From Flavobacterium hungaricum (GTDB lineage: Bacteria > Bacteroidota > Bacteroidia > Flavobacteriales > Flavobacteriaceae), in NCBI RefSeq assembly GCF_015182285.1, contig NZ_PRDM01000001.1, positions 1,054,001 to 1,118,000 on the forward strand: a stretch of DNA of 64,000 nt. Reading direction: 5' to 3'. A program made the translations under genes and the position numbers. The first letter of the stretch is position 1, and each line of letters opens with the position of its first letter. The notes below the pieces were generated by a model. The model searched no databases, had not been told where the DNA came from, and worked only from the letters and a program-made list of their open reading frames with translations. Shown here piece after piece: positions 53,624 to 62,142 of the stretch.

Positions 53624-53641
53624 TCCCGATAGCTATCGGGA
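53624..53641. promoter_or_regulatory. Perfect 18-bp palindrome before the P-type ATPase
   Basis: TCCCGATAGCTATCGGGA is fully self-complementary and ends 19 bp before the start codon. It could be an operator, a hairpin in the leader, or a dispersed palindrome without local function. Confidence 0.45.
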
Positions 53642-53660
53642 TTAAACGTGAAGCTTCAAA

Positions 53661-55661
53661 ATGATACATCAAGATAAAGAAGTTAAAAATATAAAAAGCA
53701 AACCCAAAACTACCTGCTGCTGTTCGCATGACGAACCCGTGCACGCAGATAATGACGGACATGACCATGAAGGACACGATCATGAGCACAATGCAGAAGG
53801 AAGCATTTTTAAAATGTTTCTTCCCTCTATTATATCGCTTATTTTACTGCTTATCGGAATCGGATTCGACAATTATTTTCCACAGCCATGGTTTACAGAT
53901 TATGTTCGAATGGCGTGGTATGCGATTGCGTATCTTCCGGTTGGAATTCCGGTTCTGCGAGAAGCGTATGAAAGCATTCTAAAAGGAGATGTTTTCTCTG
54001 AATTTTTCCTAATGTGCATTGCCACGATTGGCGCATTTGCCATTGGTGAATATCCTGAAGGTGTTGCGGTTATGCTGTTTTACACGATTGGAGAAACTTT
54101 TCAGGGAATGGCGGTCAGTAAAGCAAAATCGAATATCAAAAGTTTATTAGACCAGCGTCCGGATGAGGTTACGATTCTGGAAAACAATATCGCCGTAAAA
54201 GTCAAAGCAAAAGATGTTCCCATTGGAGCGATTATTCAGCTTAAAGCAGGAGAAAAATTAGGACTGGACGGCGAATTGTTATCCGATTCCGCTTCTTTTA
54301 ACACGGCAGCTTTAACGGGAGAAAGCAAACCCGATACGAAAAAGAAAGGCGAAACAGTTCTGGCAGGAATGATAAACGGAAATACAATTGCTGCTGTAAA
54401 AGTAACTACGGCTTACAACGACAGTAAATTGTCTAAAATTCTGGAAATGGTGCAGAATGCCACGGCAAAAAAAGCGCCGGCAGAATTGTTTATTAGAAAA
54501 TTTGCCAAAATCTATACGCCAATTGTAGTGTATCTGGCGATTGCCATCTGTCTTTTGCCAATGCTTTTTGTCGACAATTATATTTTTAATGTATGGCTTT
54601 ACAGAGCTTTGGTTTTTCTGGTTATTTCCTGCCCGTGCGCTTTGGTGATTAGCATTCCGTTAGGATATTTTGGCGGCATCGGGGCTGCGAGTAAAAACGG
54701 AATCCTGTTTAAAGGAAGTAATTTTCTGGACAGTATTTCGACCATTCAGAATGTCGTAGTAGACAAAACGGGAACCATGACCGAAGGTGTTTTTAAAGTT
54801 CAGGAAGTCATTATAAAACCTGAATTTGATAAAGACGAAATCCTAAAATTGGTCAATGCTTTAGAAAGCCGAAGCACGCATCCTGTGGCAACGGCAATTC
54901 ATAATTATGCGGGAGCAATTGATCCTTCGGTAGAATTGAAAAATATCGAAGAAATTTCCGGACACGGGTTAAAGGCAATTTACAACGAAAAAGAACTGCA
55001 CGTTGGGAATTTTAAACTTCTCGATAAATATTCCATTGCTTATGATATTGATCCGTCTGCTATAGTGTACACGACAATTGCCATTGCTTTTAATGGTAAA
55101 TTTGCGGGCTACTTAACCATTGCGGATGAAATTAAAGCAGATGCGCAGGAAACGGTTTCTAAACTAAAATCTTTAGGCGTAAAACTAACCATGCTGAGCG
55201 GTGACAAAACTAATGTAGTACAATTTGTTGCCGATAAACTGGGAATCGCAAAAGCTTATGGAGACTTACTTCCAGAAGACAAAGTCAATAAAGTCAACGA
55301 AATCAAAGCCAAAAACGAAACCGTAGCTTTTGTCGGCGACGGTGTAAACGATGCGCCCGTAATTGCGTTAAGCACCGTTGGGATTGCGATGGGAGGCTTA
55401 GGAAGTGACGCTGCAATCGAAACCGCAGATGTTGTCATTCAGGACGATAAACCGAGCAAAATTGCAATGGCCATAAACATTGGTAAACAAACCAAAAAGA
55501 TTGTCTGGCAGAATATTACTTTGGCTTTTGTTGTAAAAGCTTTTGTATTGATTCTGGGTGCCGGGGGACTGGCTACCATGTGGGAAGCCGTTTTTGCTGA
55601 TGTTGGTGTTGCGCTGTTAGCGATTCTAAATGCGGTAAGAATCCAGAAGATGAAGTTTTAA
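53661..55661 (+). CDS. zntA: P1B-type heavy-metal ATPase (ZntA/CadA-like)
   Basis: A 666-residue protein. The cytoplasmic N-terminus lacks a standard CxxC domain and carries CCCSHDE (19-25) and a histidine-rich run (HDHEGHDHEH). Eight membrane helices flank TGES (219-222), the metal-site motif CPC (324-326), the phosphorylation site D368 (DKTGT), a THP motif (HP locus) and GDGVNDAP. The spectrum by family is Zn2+, Cd2+ and Pb2+. It exports the metal to the periplasm, where the adjacent CzcCBA system can pass it outside. A degraded copy of its 3' end is at 56382-56536. Confidence 0.94.
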   Translation: MIHQDKEVKNIKSKPKTTCCCSHDEPVHADNDGHDHEGHDHEHNAEGSIFKMFLPSIISLILLLIGIGFDNYFPQPWFTDYVRMAWYAIAYLPVGIPVLREAYESILKGDVFSEFFLMCIATIGAFAIGEYPEGVAVMLFYTIGETFQGMAVSKAKSNIKSLLDQRPDEVTILENNIAVKVKAKDVPIGAIIQLKAGEKLGLDGELLSDSASFNTAALTGESKPDTKKKGETVLAGMINGNTIAAVKVTTAYNDSKLSKILEMVQNATAKKAPAELFIRKFAKIYTPIVVYLAIAICLLPMLFVDNYIFNVWLYRALVFLVISCPCALVISIPLGYFGGIGAASKNGILFKGSNFLDSISTIQNVVVDKTGTMTEGVFKVQEVIIKPEFDKDEILKLVNALESRSTHPVATAIHNYAGAIDPSVELKNIEEISGHGLKAIYNEKELHVGNFKLLDKYSIAYDIDPSAIVYTTIAIAFNGKFAGYLTIADEIKADAQETVSKLKSLGVKLTMLSGDKTNVVQFVADKLGIAKAYGDLLPEDKVNKVNEIKAKNETVAFVGDGVNDAPVIALSTVGIAMGGLGSDAAIETADVVIQDDKPSKIAMAINIGKQTKKIVWQNITLAFVVKAFVLILGAGGLATMWEAVFADVGVALLAILNAVRIQKMKF

Positions 55662-55682
55662 AGTTTGATTTGCGAAAAACAA

Positions 55683-55795
55683 TTATTCAGCTCCTTCTTC
55701 TTCTGGAATTTCATCTTTTACGTTCCGTAGGAATGTTTGATCATTTTGTGGTTATCAAAATAACGAATATCATATTTCACAGGAACATTATCAGG
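55683..55795 (-). pseudogene. Decayed 3' extension of the minus-strand gene
   Basis: Downstream of the TAA at 55796-55798 the same minus-strand frame reads on as PDNVPVKYDIRYFDNHKMIK. After one frameshift another frame ends NVKDEIPEEEGAE-stop at 55683. A CAA-to-TAA change plus one indel would explain it. Confidence 0.4.
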
Positions 55796-56266
55796 TTAAG
55801 CCATATCGATCAAACCTCTTTTTACAACATAATGGTCATCATTTTTGACCAGATAAAATTGTGCTGCAAATCCAGAAGGTTCGCCCATATAAGTTACGCT
55901 GACATCAAAATAGCGTGTATTTTCTCTTTCTTCTCCCCACATAAAATCATCTAAAATTCCTAGATTTCCCAGCCATTCTAAATTGTTCAAAAATTCTTTT
56001 CCTTCAAAAGATTCATCCTCGGCAATTTCATGAATAAGATAGTGATCACGCCAAATTACATGAATCGATTCTTCCCAGTCGTTATACAGATGGTCAACGC
56101 TGTTTTTGGCATTGTCGAGTTCTCCTTTTTTTAAATAATCAAAAAAATCTTCAACTGCTTTTTGGGCTTCAAGTTCGGTTGGTTTTTCTTTCCAGGTTTT
56201 AAATGCAGGCATAAATGGGTAGTTTAAATTAATGATTTTCGGAATTTTAAAAGGTTTTTCTTTCAA
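55796..56266 (-). CDS. Unknown cytoplasmic protein, possibly 3'-truncated
   Basis: A 156-residue protein without signal peptide. It has an N-terminal helical part (ELEAQKAVEDFFDYLKKGEL) and then a conserved-looking SIHVIWRDHYLIHEIAEDES and SVTYMGEPSGFAAQFYLVKN. The alpha-then-beta layout is reminiscent of an NTF2-like fold, but I recognise no family. It converges with zntA. Coding-like sequence continues for about 35 codons beyond its stop, so the C-terminus may have been lost recently. Confidence 0.7.
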   Translation of the reverse strand: MKEKPFKIPKIINLNYPFMPAFKTWKEKPTELEAQKAVEDFFDYLKKGELDNAKNSVDHLYNDWEESIHVIWRDHYLIHEIAEDESFEGKEFLNNLEWLGNLGILDDFMWGEERENTRYFDVSVTYMGEPSGFAAQFYLVKNDDHYVVKRGLIDMA

Positions 56267-56381
56267 TACAAATAAACTAATTTTCTATTTAATGGGAATG
56301 CGTTATACTTTAATTTGTAACTTTTTTTACTTAAATAAAAAGGAAATTAGTTTAAATAAAAAGACCGTTTTCAATAAGAAA

Positions 56382-56536
56382 CAGGTGGAGGTTTAGGACA
56401 CGATACGGCAATTGAACGGCAGTTATCGTCATTCAGTACGATAAACCGGCAAAATCGCATGGTTTAAATATTGGCAGACTAACCAAAAAATGTGCGGCAG
56501 AATATTACTTTGACTTTGGTTTCAAAACCTTTGAAT
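56382..56536 (+). pseudogene. Degraded fragment of the P-type ATPase 3' end
   Basis: The fragment aligns with 55386-55554 of the intact ATPase gene in the same orientation: GGAGG(C/T)TTAGGA, CATTCAG(G/T)ACGATAAACC, CCAAAAA and GGCAGAATATTACTTTG are shared. Several small gaps destroy the frame. It ends against the stop codon of the minus-strand DUF6624 gene. It probably remains from a second zntA-like gene or a partial duplication. Confidence 0.8.
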
Positions 56537-57811
56537 TTATTGCAAAGATTCTATCAGGTCTTTCCATCTCTTTTCAGAATAAAAACTTCGGAATTCTTTA
56601 TTCGACAACAAATCTTTTTTAATTAAGTCTCCTCTGAGATAATTTAAGCCTAAAAAATCCAGCGAAATGCTTCTGTATTGTTCTTCGGTAGTTTGATTGT
56701 AGATATTAGCAAAGAGTGTGGCCGCTTCAAAATTTTGAGCACTTGTCATGCCTCCCAAAATCATAGAGGCATTATTGTAATTGTCGTATACTTTTTTAAA
56801 TTCCTTTGTTTGATAGTAATTTTTGGCTTCATTGATAAGATTAAATGTATTTTCTGTATCATTTTCAGCTCTTTTTAAAGCTTCAACAGCGGTTGGAAGA
56901 GTATACTCAAAACCATAATTCAAGGCATAAATAGCTAAAGGAAGAAGTTTGAGTGCCATTCTGCGTTTATCAACTTCATGTTCATTTACAATTCCCCTAA
57001 AACTCGAAGCTTTGCCGTTTTGAGTCCAGTTGACCTGAGTTCCGTAAAGTTGTTTGTAGTTAAGATTGCACTGCACGCGGTCATACAAAAAGGCGTAATT
57101 TTCCATATCCAGTTCGTTGGTGCCTTTTAGTTTTTCCATTTCATATAAGGCCGATTTTTGAAATAAAATATCCTGATCGGCATGCTGTACAATAAGCCAG
57201 AAATTATGGGCGCCGTCTTTTCCGATTTCTGATATTTTGGGCCAGCCGTTTGATTTTAGAATTTCTTTTGCTGTCGAAAGATTTTTAAAATCCAATTCGT
57301 TTATTTTCTGTTGTATTAAATTTAATTGTTCAGGATCAGAAGTTTGAATTTTTGAATATCTGATTTTTTGATCTTCAATTCCCATCGAATTGATTTTTTT
57401 TCTCAGTTCCGGAAGTTTTAATGTTTCTACATAGTGCTGCTCTTTTAAGCAGGCTTTGTTTTCAATTGCTTTCCATTCTTGAGAATAATTAGTACGAATA
57501 AAATCAAAATACGGATCGATTAGCAATTGATCTGCTTCTGTCCAGCCTTTATCCAATGACAAATCTAAATACTGAAATGCTTTTGTTTTATTTTCGTCAA
57601 GCGAATATATTCCAGCTGCTTTGTAAGCATTTAAAGCATCGGGATTTTCAATTAAAAATGCCTTTTCTAATTTCGGAACAGCATTTTTATAATCTTTTTG
57701 AAGATGTAATAAAGAAGCTTCAGCAATCAGCTTCTCATATGTGTAATTTGTTTGTGATTTTGAAGTAAAGCAGTTCAAAAACAGAAGCGTAATAAATATA
57801 CATCGTTTCAT
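56537..57811 (-). CDS. Secreted TPR/DUF6624 protein
   Basis: The start at 57811 (MKRCIFITLLFLNCFTSKSQ) gives 424 residues with a clear signal peptide; a longer frame to 57973 has no leader-like start. TPR-like helices (LIAEASLLHLQKDYKNAVPK, ALNAYKAAGIYSL) are followed by a DUF6624 region (KSNGWPKISEIGKDGAHNFW, LIVQHADQDILFQK and the end YGTQVNW) and a helical C-terminus. The function of DUF6624 is unknown. A TAAATTTG element on the minus strand lies at 57860-57867. Confidence 0.85.
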   Translation of the reverse strand: MKRCIFITLLFLNCFTSKSQTNYTYEKLIAEASLLHLQKDYKNAVPKLEKAFLIENPDALNAYKAAGIYSLDENKTKAFQYLDLSLDKGWTEADQLLIDPYFDFIRTNYSQEWKAIENKACLKEQHYVETLKLPELRKKINSMGIEDQKIRYSKIQTSDPEQLNLIQQKINELDFKNLSTAKEILKSNGWPKISEIGKDGAHNFWLIVQHADQDILFQKSALYEMEKLKGTNELDMENYAFLYDRVQCNLNYKQLYGTQVNWTQNGKASSFRGIVNEHEVDKRRMALKLLPLAIYALNYGFEYTLPTAVEALKRAENDTENTFNLINEAKNYYQTKEFKKVYDNYNNASMILGGMTSAQNFEAATLFANIYNQTTEEQYRSISLDFLGLNYLRGDLIKKDLLSNKEFRSFYSEKRWKDLIESLQ

Positions 57812-57859
57812 TTGTATTGATTTTAACGGTATTATTTTGATATGCTTACCACGAAAATA

Positions 57860-57867
57860 CAAATTTA
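57860..57867 (-). promoter_or_regulatory. Candidate -7 element for the DUF6624 gene
   Basis: On the minus strand this reads TAAATTTG, about 48 bp before the start codon. A TTG is 15 bp further upstream, shorter than the usual 19-21. Confidence 0.4.
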
Positions 57868-57921
57868 AGATAAATCGAAAGTCAAATTCATTAATTTGAA
57901 AAAGACTTGATTTTAAGGCTG

Positions 57922-58320
57922 TTATTTCTTCAAATGTTTGGGTTCCTGAATTTCGCCATTGCCAAAAGACCAATTTTCGAGTCCGTTATTTTCTAGCAAA
58001 ACAATGATTACATTATTAATTGTTATTTCTGTTGAAGCCGCAATTCCAGCTGCAATTTGGTGATACAATTTCTTTTTTTGTTCCAAAGTTCTTCCTTGCC
58101 CTGCCGTAATTTGGATGTAGACGATATCTTGAGAATGCGAAATTCCAAGGTAACTTTCGGGATATTTTATTTGATGAGGTTCTAATTCTTCAATAACATG
58201 AAAATAATCATCCTTCGGAATATGAAATGCCGCAATTAAAGATTCATGAATTGCTTTTGAAATAGTATCTTTTGTTTCTAATGAAAGTTTTTTGGGCAGA
58301 CTGATTCGGACAAATGGCAT
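57922..58320 (-). CDS. Tautomerase family protein
   Basis: A 132-residue protein starting MPFVRISLPKKLSLETKDTI. P2, the catalytic base of the 4-oxalocrotonate tautomerase superfamily, becomes N-terminal after methionine removal. Two beta-alpha-beta halves are visible (VRISLPKK and VYIQITAGQGRTLEQKKKLY), as in the double-length MSAD-like members, followed by a terminal ENWSFGNGEIQ segment. It catalyses keto-enol or related reactions; the substrate is unknown. Confidence 0.9.
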   Translation of the reverse strand: MPFVRISLPKKLSLETKDTISKAIHESLIAAFHIPKDDYFHVIEELEPHQIKYPESYLGISHSQDIVYIQITAGQGRTLEQKKKLYHQIAAGIAASTEITINNVIIVLLENNGLENWSFGNGEIQEPKHLKK

Positions 58321-58383
58321 TTTTAGAGTTTAAATTTTTTTATAAAAATAACGAATAATAAAGGATGATAAGGAGAAGAAGAA

Positions 58384-59035
58384 CTAAAATTTCAACTCAA
58401 TTTGATTTCCATTATTTTCAATGCGAATCTCCGTTTTATTGCTTTCAGACGGAGTTTGTGTCGGGTACCAGTTTCGATTTGGTTTAACCATAATCAATAA
58501 ACCTTCGTCATCACCAATTGCGGCAAAAATTTCGCTGTTGGTATTTTTAGAAAAGAATTCCAGTCCGTGTTTTGCTGCTAATTGTTTCCCCAATTCTAAC
58601 GGATTTTCATTTACAATCCCAATTTCACTGATATTTAATATTGATTTAGAACTAAATGCTGCCATTTGCGAGTTGTCAAGATCATGTCTGGCAATGAATT
58701 CTAGTAAATTTCCGTTATTATCGTAAAAATACGATGCGTTGGCATTCCAGTTTTCAAAATTGGCAATAAAGTTTTGATCTTCAATACTAATTAAATCTAC
58801 TTTGTTTTTGCACCATTGAATGGCTTCGTCTAGTTTATTATTCGGAATATTGAAAGCCAAATGATAAATCGATTTAAACGCTGGATTTTGAACAAACTCT
58901 AAAATAGAATTTCCGGCTTTAATGGATAGTGATTCTGTATTTTTTTCTATAATGGAAAGCCCCAGAACGTCTTGATAGAATAATGTGGTTCTGCTGGATA
59001 TTATTAGTCTGAATTTGGATGTGTTCTAATTCCAT
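58384..59035 (-). pseudogene. VOC (glyoxalase-like) family gene with a frameshift
   Basis: The minus-strand ATG at 59035 reads MELEHIQIQTNNIQQ and then goes out of frame. Omitting one A at 58989-58990 restores NNIQQTTLFYQDVLGLSIIE and joins it to the downstream frame (NPAFKSIYHLAFNIPNNKLD, ASYFYDNNGNLLEFIARHD). The repaired product would be 216 residues with two glyoxalase/VOC modules: NNIQQTTLFYQDVLGL starts the first, and a metal-ligand-type E lies in GNLLEFIAR. Without the repair, translation from ATG 59035 soon ends. The change may be a real mutation or a sequencing error. Confidence 0.8.
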
Positions 59036-59173
59036 AATGGTATTTTTATTGAAGAAATAAAGCTTCTTCCGTTTCAAACAAATTTAAAGAATCACTCGTG
59101 TTTTCTGGCTCGGATGCTATTTTATGCTTTGATAGAAGGATAAGAAATTAGTATAGAAAGTTCTGCATTATAA

Positions 59174-59208
59174 ATAAAAAAAGCCCATTTCCAAATAGAA
59201 AATGGGCT
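59174..59208 (-). terminator. Intrinsic terminator of the SusC-SusD-MauG operon
   Basis: Stem AGCCCATTT/AAATGGGCT, followed on the minus strand by CTTTTTTT. It lies about 45 bp after the MauG-family stop codon. Confidence 0.85.
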
Positions 59209-59250
59209 GAGTTAATTTGTAAATTTTGGGGCAATTACAAACTAACTAAA

Positions 59251-60393
59251 TTATTTTGGCATTTCTGGAACCATAATTCTTCTGGTTGGCGTGCTTAACG
59301 TTTCTATAAATGCTAGTAAATCACTGATTTCTTCTTTGTTTAATTCTAATTTTCGAAGCATTGGATCCGATTTTGGAATTAAAGAATCTCGTGCTGTTCC
59401 CAGATATTTCTTTTGAACCGGAGACGGATTTCCTAAATTGTACAATTCCACTACGTCTAAAAGAGTTGGAAAATGTCCGTGATGCATCCATGGTTTTGTG
59501 TTTACCACTTCGCGTAAAGTAGGCGTTCTAAATTTGCCAATGTCTTTTACATCTTTGGTTACATTATAGCGTCCGAAATCTTCATTTTTAGTTCCAAATA
59601 AAGTCTGTCCGTCATTATGAAATTGATTATCACTAAAATAAGGCGTATTATGGCAGTTGATGCATTGCGCTTTGGTTCTGAATAAATGCAATCCTTTGAC
59701 CTGAGAATCGGTATAAGCTTCAGATTTCCCGCTTACAAACTGGTCAAATTTACTTTTCGGGCTGTTGATTGATCTTTCGAACGTCGCAATCGCGTATTGA
59801 ATTCGCTCCAGCGTTACTTTTTTATTTCCAAAAGCAGCTATAAATAATTCGTTATACCCTTTAATTTTCGCAATTTTATCAACGGCAATCGTCAGTTTTT
59901 CATTCATTTCTAACGGATCTGAAACAGGAAACTGCGCTTGATCTTCTAAACTAGAAGCACGTCCGTCCCAAAATAGAGAAGTGGCATAGGCCGAGTTTAA
60001 AATCGTCATCGAATTGCGTTTTCCGGTTTGGCGATCATGCCCGAAAGAACGCGTCAAATTATCAGTCCAGCCCAATTCCGGATTATGACAGGAAGCGCAC
60101 GCAATCTGGCCGCTTCGTGATAACCTCGGATCAAAAAACAAGATCTTTCCCAGACTTTCCTTTTCCTTAGAATACGGATTATAGGCAGGATAAGGCACAG
60201 CAGGAAGCACACCGATATCCTGAAATTTAGACTTGTCAACATTTTCATGCAATGCCGCAGCAGGCCATTTAGAAGCATCACCGCTAGAATACAATTTTCT
60301 GAGTTCCTGAACATCAATATATTCAGGTTCGTCCAGACTTTTATAAGCCGTTAAGCTCAAAAGGAATAGGAGAGGGAAGATTAGCTTTTTCAA
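59251..60393 (-). CDS. Di-haem cytochrome c peroxidase (MauG/CcpA family)
   Basis: A 380-residue protein with a signal peptide (MKKLIFPLLFLLSLTAYKSL). Two haem-binding motifs, C99ASCH and C244INCH, are the usual pair. Conserved LGKILFFDPRLSRSGQIACA, NSMTILNSAYATSLFWDGRA, FRTPTLREV and MHHGHFPTLLDVVELYN identify the CCP/MauG family. It acts in the periplasm on hydrogen peroxide or oxidises a partner protein. It is the last gene of a minus-strand run with SusC-, SusD- and SusE-like genes, so its substrate may be connected with the imported compound. Confidence 0.93.
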   Translation of the reverse strand: MKKLIFPLLFLLSLTAYKSLDEPEYIDVQELRKLYSSGDASKWPAAALHENVDKSKFQDIGVLPAVPYPAYNPYSKEKESLGKILFFDPRLSRSGQIACASCHNPELGWTDNLTRSFGHDRQTGKRNSMTILNSAYATSLFWDGRASSLEDQAQFPVSDPLEMNEKLTIAVDKIAKIKGYNELFIAAFGNKKVTLERIQYAIATFERSINSPKSKFDQFVSGKSEAYTDSQVKGLHLFRTKAQCINCHNTPYFSDNQFHNDGQTLFGTKNEDFGRYNVTKDVKDIGKFRTPTLREVVNTKPWMHHGHFPTLLDVVELYNLGNPSPVQKKYLGTARDSLIPKSDPMLRKLELNKEEISDLLAFIETLSTPTRRIMVPEMPK

Positions 60394-60399
60394 TTCTTT

Positions 60400-60665
60400 T
60401 GTTTTTTTTGTTTTTGTTTTTGTTTTTTTGTTTTTGTTTTTTTGTTTCAGGTTTCAGGTTTCAAGTCTCAGTGTTCAGTGTTCAGTTTTTAGTGTTCAGT
60501 TTTATTGTTCAGTATCAGTTTTCAGTGTTTAGTTTCAGTATTCTTTAGACTCCAAAAGCTTTGTCAAAGTTTTAACTCTGACAAAGCTCAATAGGTACAT
60601 TTTTTTGTTTCAGGTTCTATTGGCAACTTGAAACTTGAAACCTAAAACTTGAAACTTGAAACAAA
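60400..60665. repeat. GTTTTTTT run and TTTCAGGTTTCA repeat between operon genes
   Basis: Poly-T/GTTTTT stretches (60404-60444) are followed by TCAGTGTTCAGTGTTCAG words and, at 60610-60665, by CTTGAAACTTGAAACCTAAA words of the CCTGAAAC family. An imperfect hairpin (AGCTTTGTCAAAG against CTCTGACAAAGCT) is at 60557-60588. No gene. Confidence 0.75.
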
Positions 60666-60672
60666 CTTAAAA

Positions 60673-62142
60673 TTAAAGCGTAACCTCTTTAGGACATGGA
60701 ATGCTTAAAGGGCTTGGCTTTGTGTATACTCTGTTGTTGTACATTCTGTATTGCGTAGAAACAGTTCCTCCAAAAAGTTTCTCGTTTGTCAGTTTTAGTT
60801 CAAATGAAATTTCGTATAGACCATTGCTGATTTCTTTGTAGGTTCCATCTCCCGAAATGGCGATAACATGCGTGTTTGTCGCGCTTGACCCGATGGTAAT
60901 GTCCTGCGGAATTACAAGCACTGTTCCTTCCGTTTTGCTGTTTCCGTTTGCCGGAAAAAACTCTAAAGCTGAGGTAATATTAAATCCTGGCGATACTGCG
61001 GCTGAGTTGCTTTCGTTAGAAAACCATCTTTTTAAACCAAAAGAATTGACTGTATTAGTTCCGCTTGAAACATTAAATCCGATTTTGAATGCGTCGTGAT
61101 ACACATCGTCATTAGGATTTGCGGTGCCTTTGTCGCTGTAAAGTATGGCATTTTCGTTGTCTTTTGTAACAATAACTGGAAATGTCAAAGCATTAAACGT
61201 CTGCCAAGTACAGTTTCCGGCGTTATTAAACCAATGTTCTCCATAAGTGAGATAAAATGCATTTGTAGGATCTGTAAATTTCGATGCTGGATATGCTTGT
61301 ACGTCTCTATTCGATTTTATAGGTTTTACAACAGTTAAATTAATATTACCCGTTGCGATATAATTAGGAGTATTTACTAAAGTAATTTTTGATTCGTAAC
61401 GGGCGTCATCATTTTGAATATCTTCTAAAAGCGTTAAATGATAAGTAATAGAACTTCTGTTATCTCCAAAATCATCGTGCGTTAAAGAATATTCGAAACC
61501 GTTTTGAAATTTGAAAATAGGATTACTATCTATTTCAGATGGGATAAATCCGTTTGGAAAATTTACTTTAAAATCAACTTTTTCGCCCACTTCGCCTTTT
61601 ACAACAAATTGATTTACTGGAAAAGTATAGTTGGTACTAATTTCACCTAACGTAATTGTAAAAGTATTATTTGGATACGTTGTATTTAAGTTTCCAATAT
61701 GAATTGCTGGATCCGATGCACTTTCCAGTTTTAATGAAATTGTCTGTTTGTCAGTCCATCTTTTTTCAAATGAAACAAAAATGGTATCTGTCAGTTTATT
61801 TCCTTCAAACAATAACTCTGTTGCTGGTTCCAGACTAAAACTGTTGGGATCGCCAGAAGTTTGTGCACTAAAATTTACTTTAACAGCAGATTTCAGGCCT
61901 GTTGAAGTCAAAGCTACCGGCACTTTAAAGGCTTTAATAGACTTGTTTTCAAAAGTACTCACAGGCAAGCCGGAGGTGTTTTTTGCAGGATACTCTAATG
62001 GTATGTTACTTGTGCTTACCAAAAAGTTAAATCTAACAAAAGGATCTGCGCTGGTAGTATCTAATCTATAATCGTCTTTTGAACAGGAAACGAATAATGC
62101 AGCAATAATGCTTAATACAGCTATAATTTTAATACGATTCAT
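60673..62142 (-). CDS. SusE-position lipoprotein, unknown
   Basis: A 489-residue protein with signal peptide and lipobox FVSC. Beta-rich repeats resembling Calx-beta or Ig-like modules include VPVALTSTGLKSAVKVNFSA, TISLKLESASDPAIHIGN and DARYESKITLVNTPNYIA. A C-terminal part contains NNAGNCTWQTFNALTFPVIV and YEISFELKLTNEKLFGGTV. It overlaps the susD gene by 14 bp. Its place after SusC and SusD suggests a surface lipoprotein that helps capture the ligand. No named family was recognised. Confidence 0.8.
   Translation of the reverse strand: MNRIKIIAVLSIIAALFVSCSKDDYRLDTTSADPFVRFNFLVSTSNIPLEYPAKNTSGLPVSTFENKSIKAFKVPVALTSTGLKSAVKVNFSAQTSGDPNSFSLEPATELLFEGNKLTDTIFVSFEKRWTDKQTISLKLESASDPAIHIGNLNTTYPNNTFTITLGEISTNYTFPVNQFVVKGEVGEKVDFKVNFPNGFIPSEIDSNPIFKFQNGFEYSLTHDDFGDNRSSITYHLTLLEDIQNDDARYESKITLVNTPNYIATGNINLTVVKPIKSNRDVQAYPASKFTDPTNAFYLTYGEHWFNNAGNCTWQTFNALTFPVIVTKDNENAILYSDKGTANPNDDVYHDAFKIGFNVSSGTNTVNSFGLKRWFSNESNSAAVSPGFNITSALEFFPANGNSKTEGTVLVIPQDITIGSSATNTHVIAISGDGTYKEISNGLYEISFELKLTNEKLFGGTVSTQYRMYNNRVYTKPSPLSIPCPKEVTL

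Noticed and set aside
55670..55954. Plus-strand ORF after zntA
   Set aside because: Mostly antisense to the minus-strand gene at 55796-56266 and its decayed end.
56400..56480. Small RNA or riboswitch in the gap before the DUF6624 gene
   Set aside because: The sequence is explained by homology to the P-type ATPase gene.
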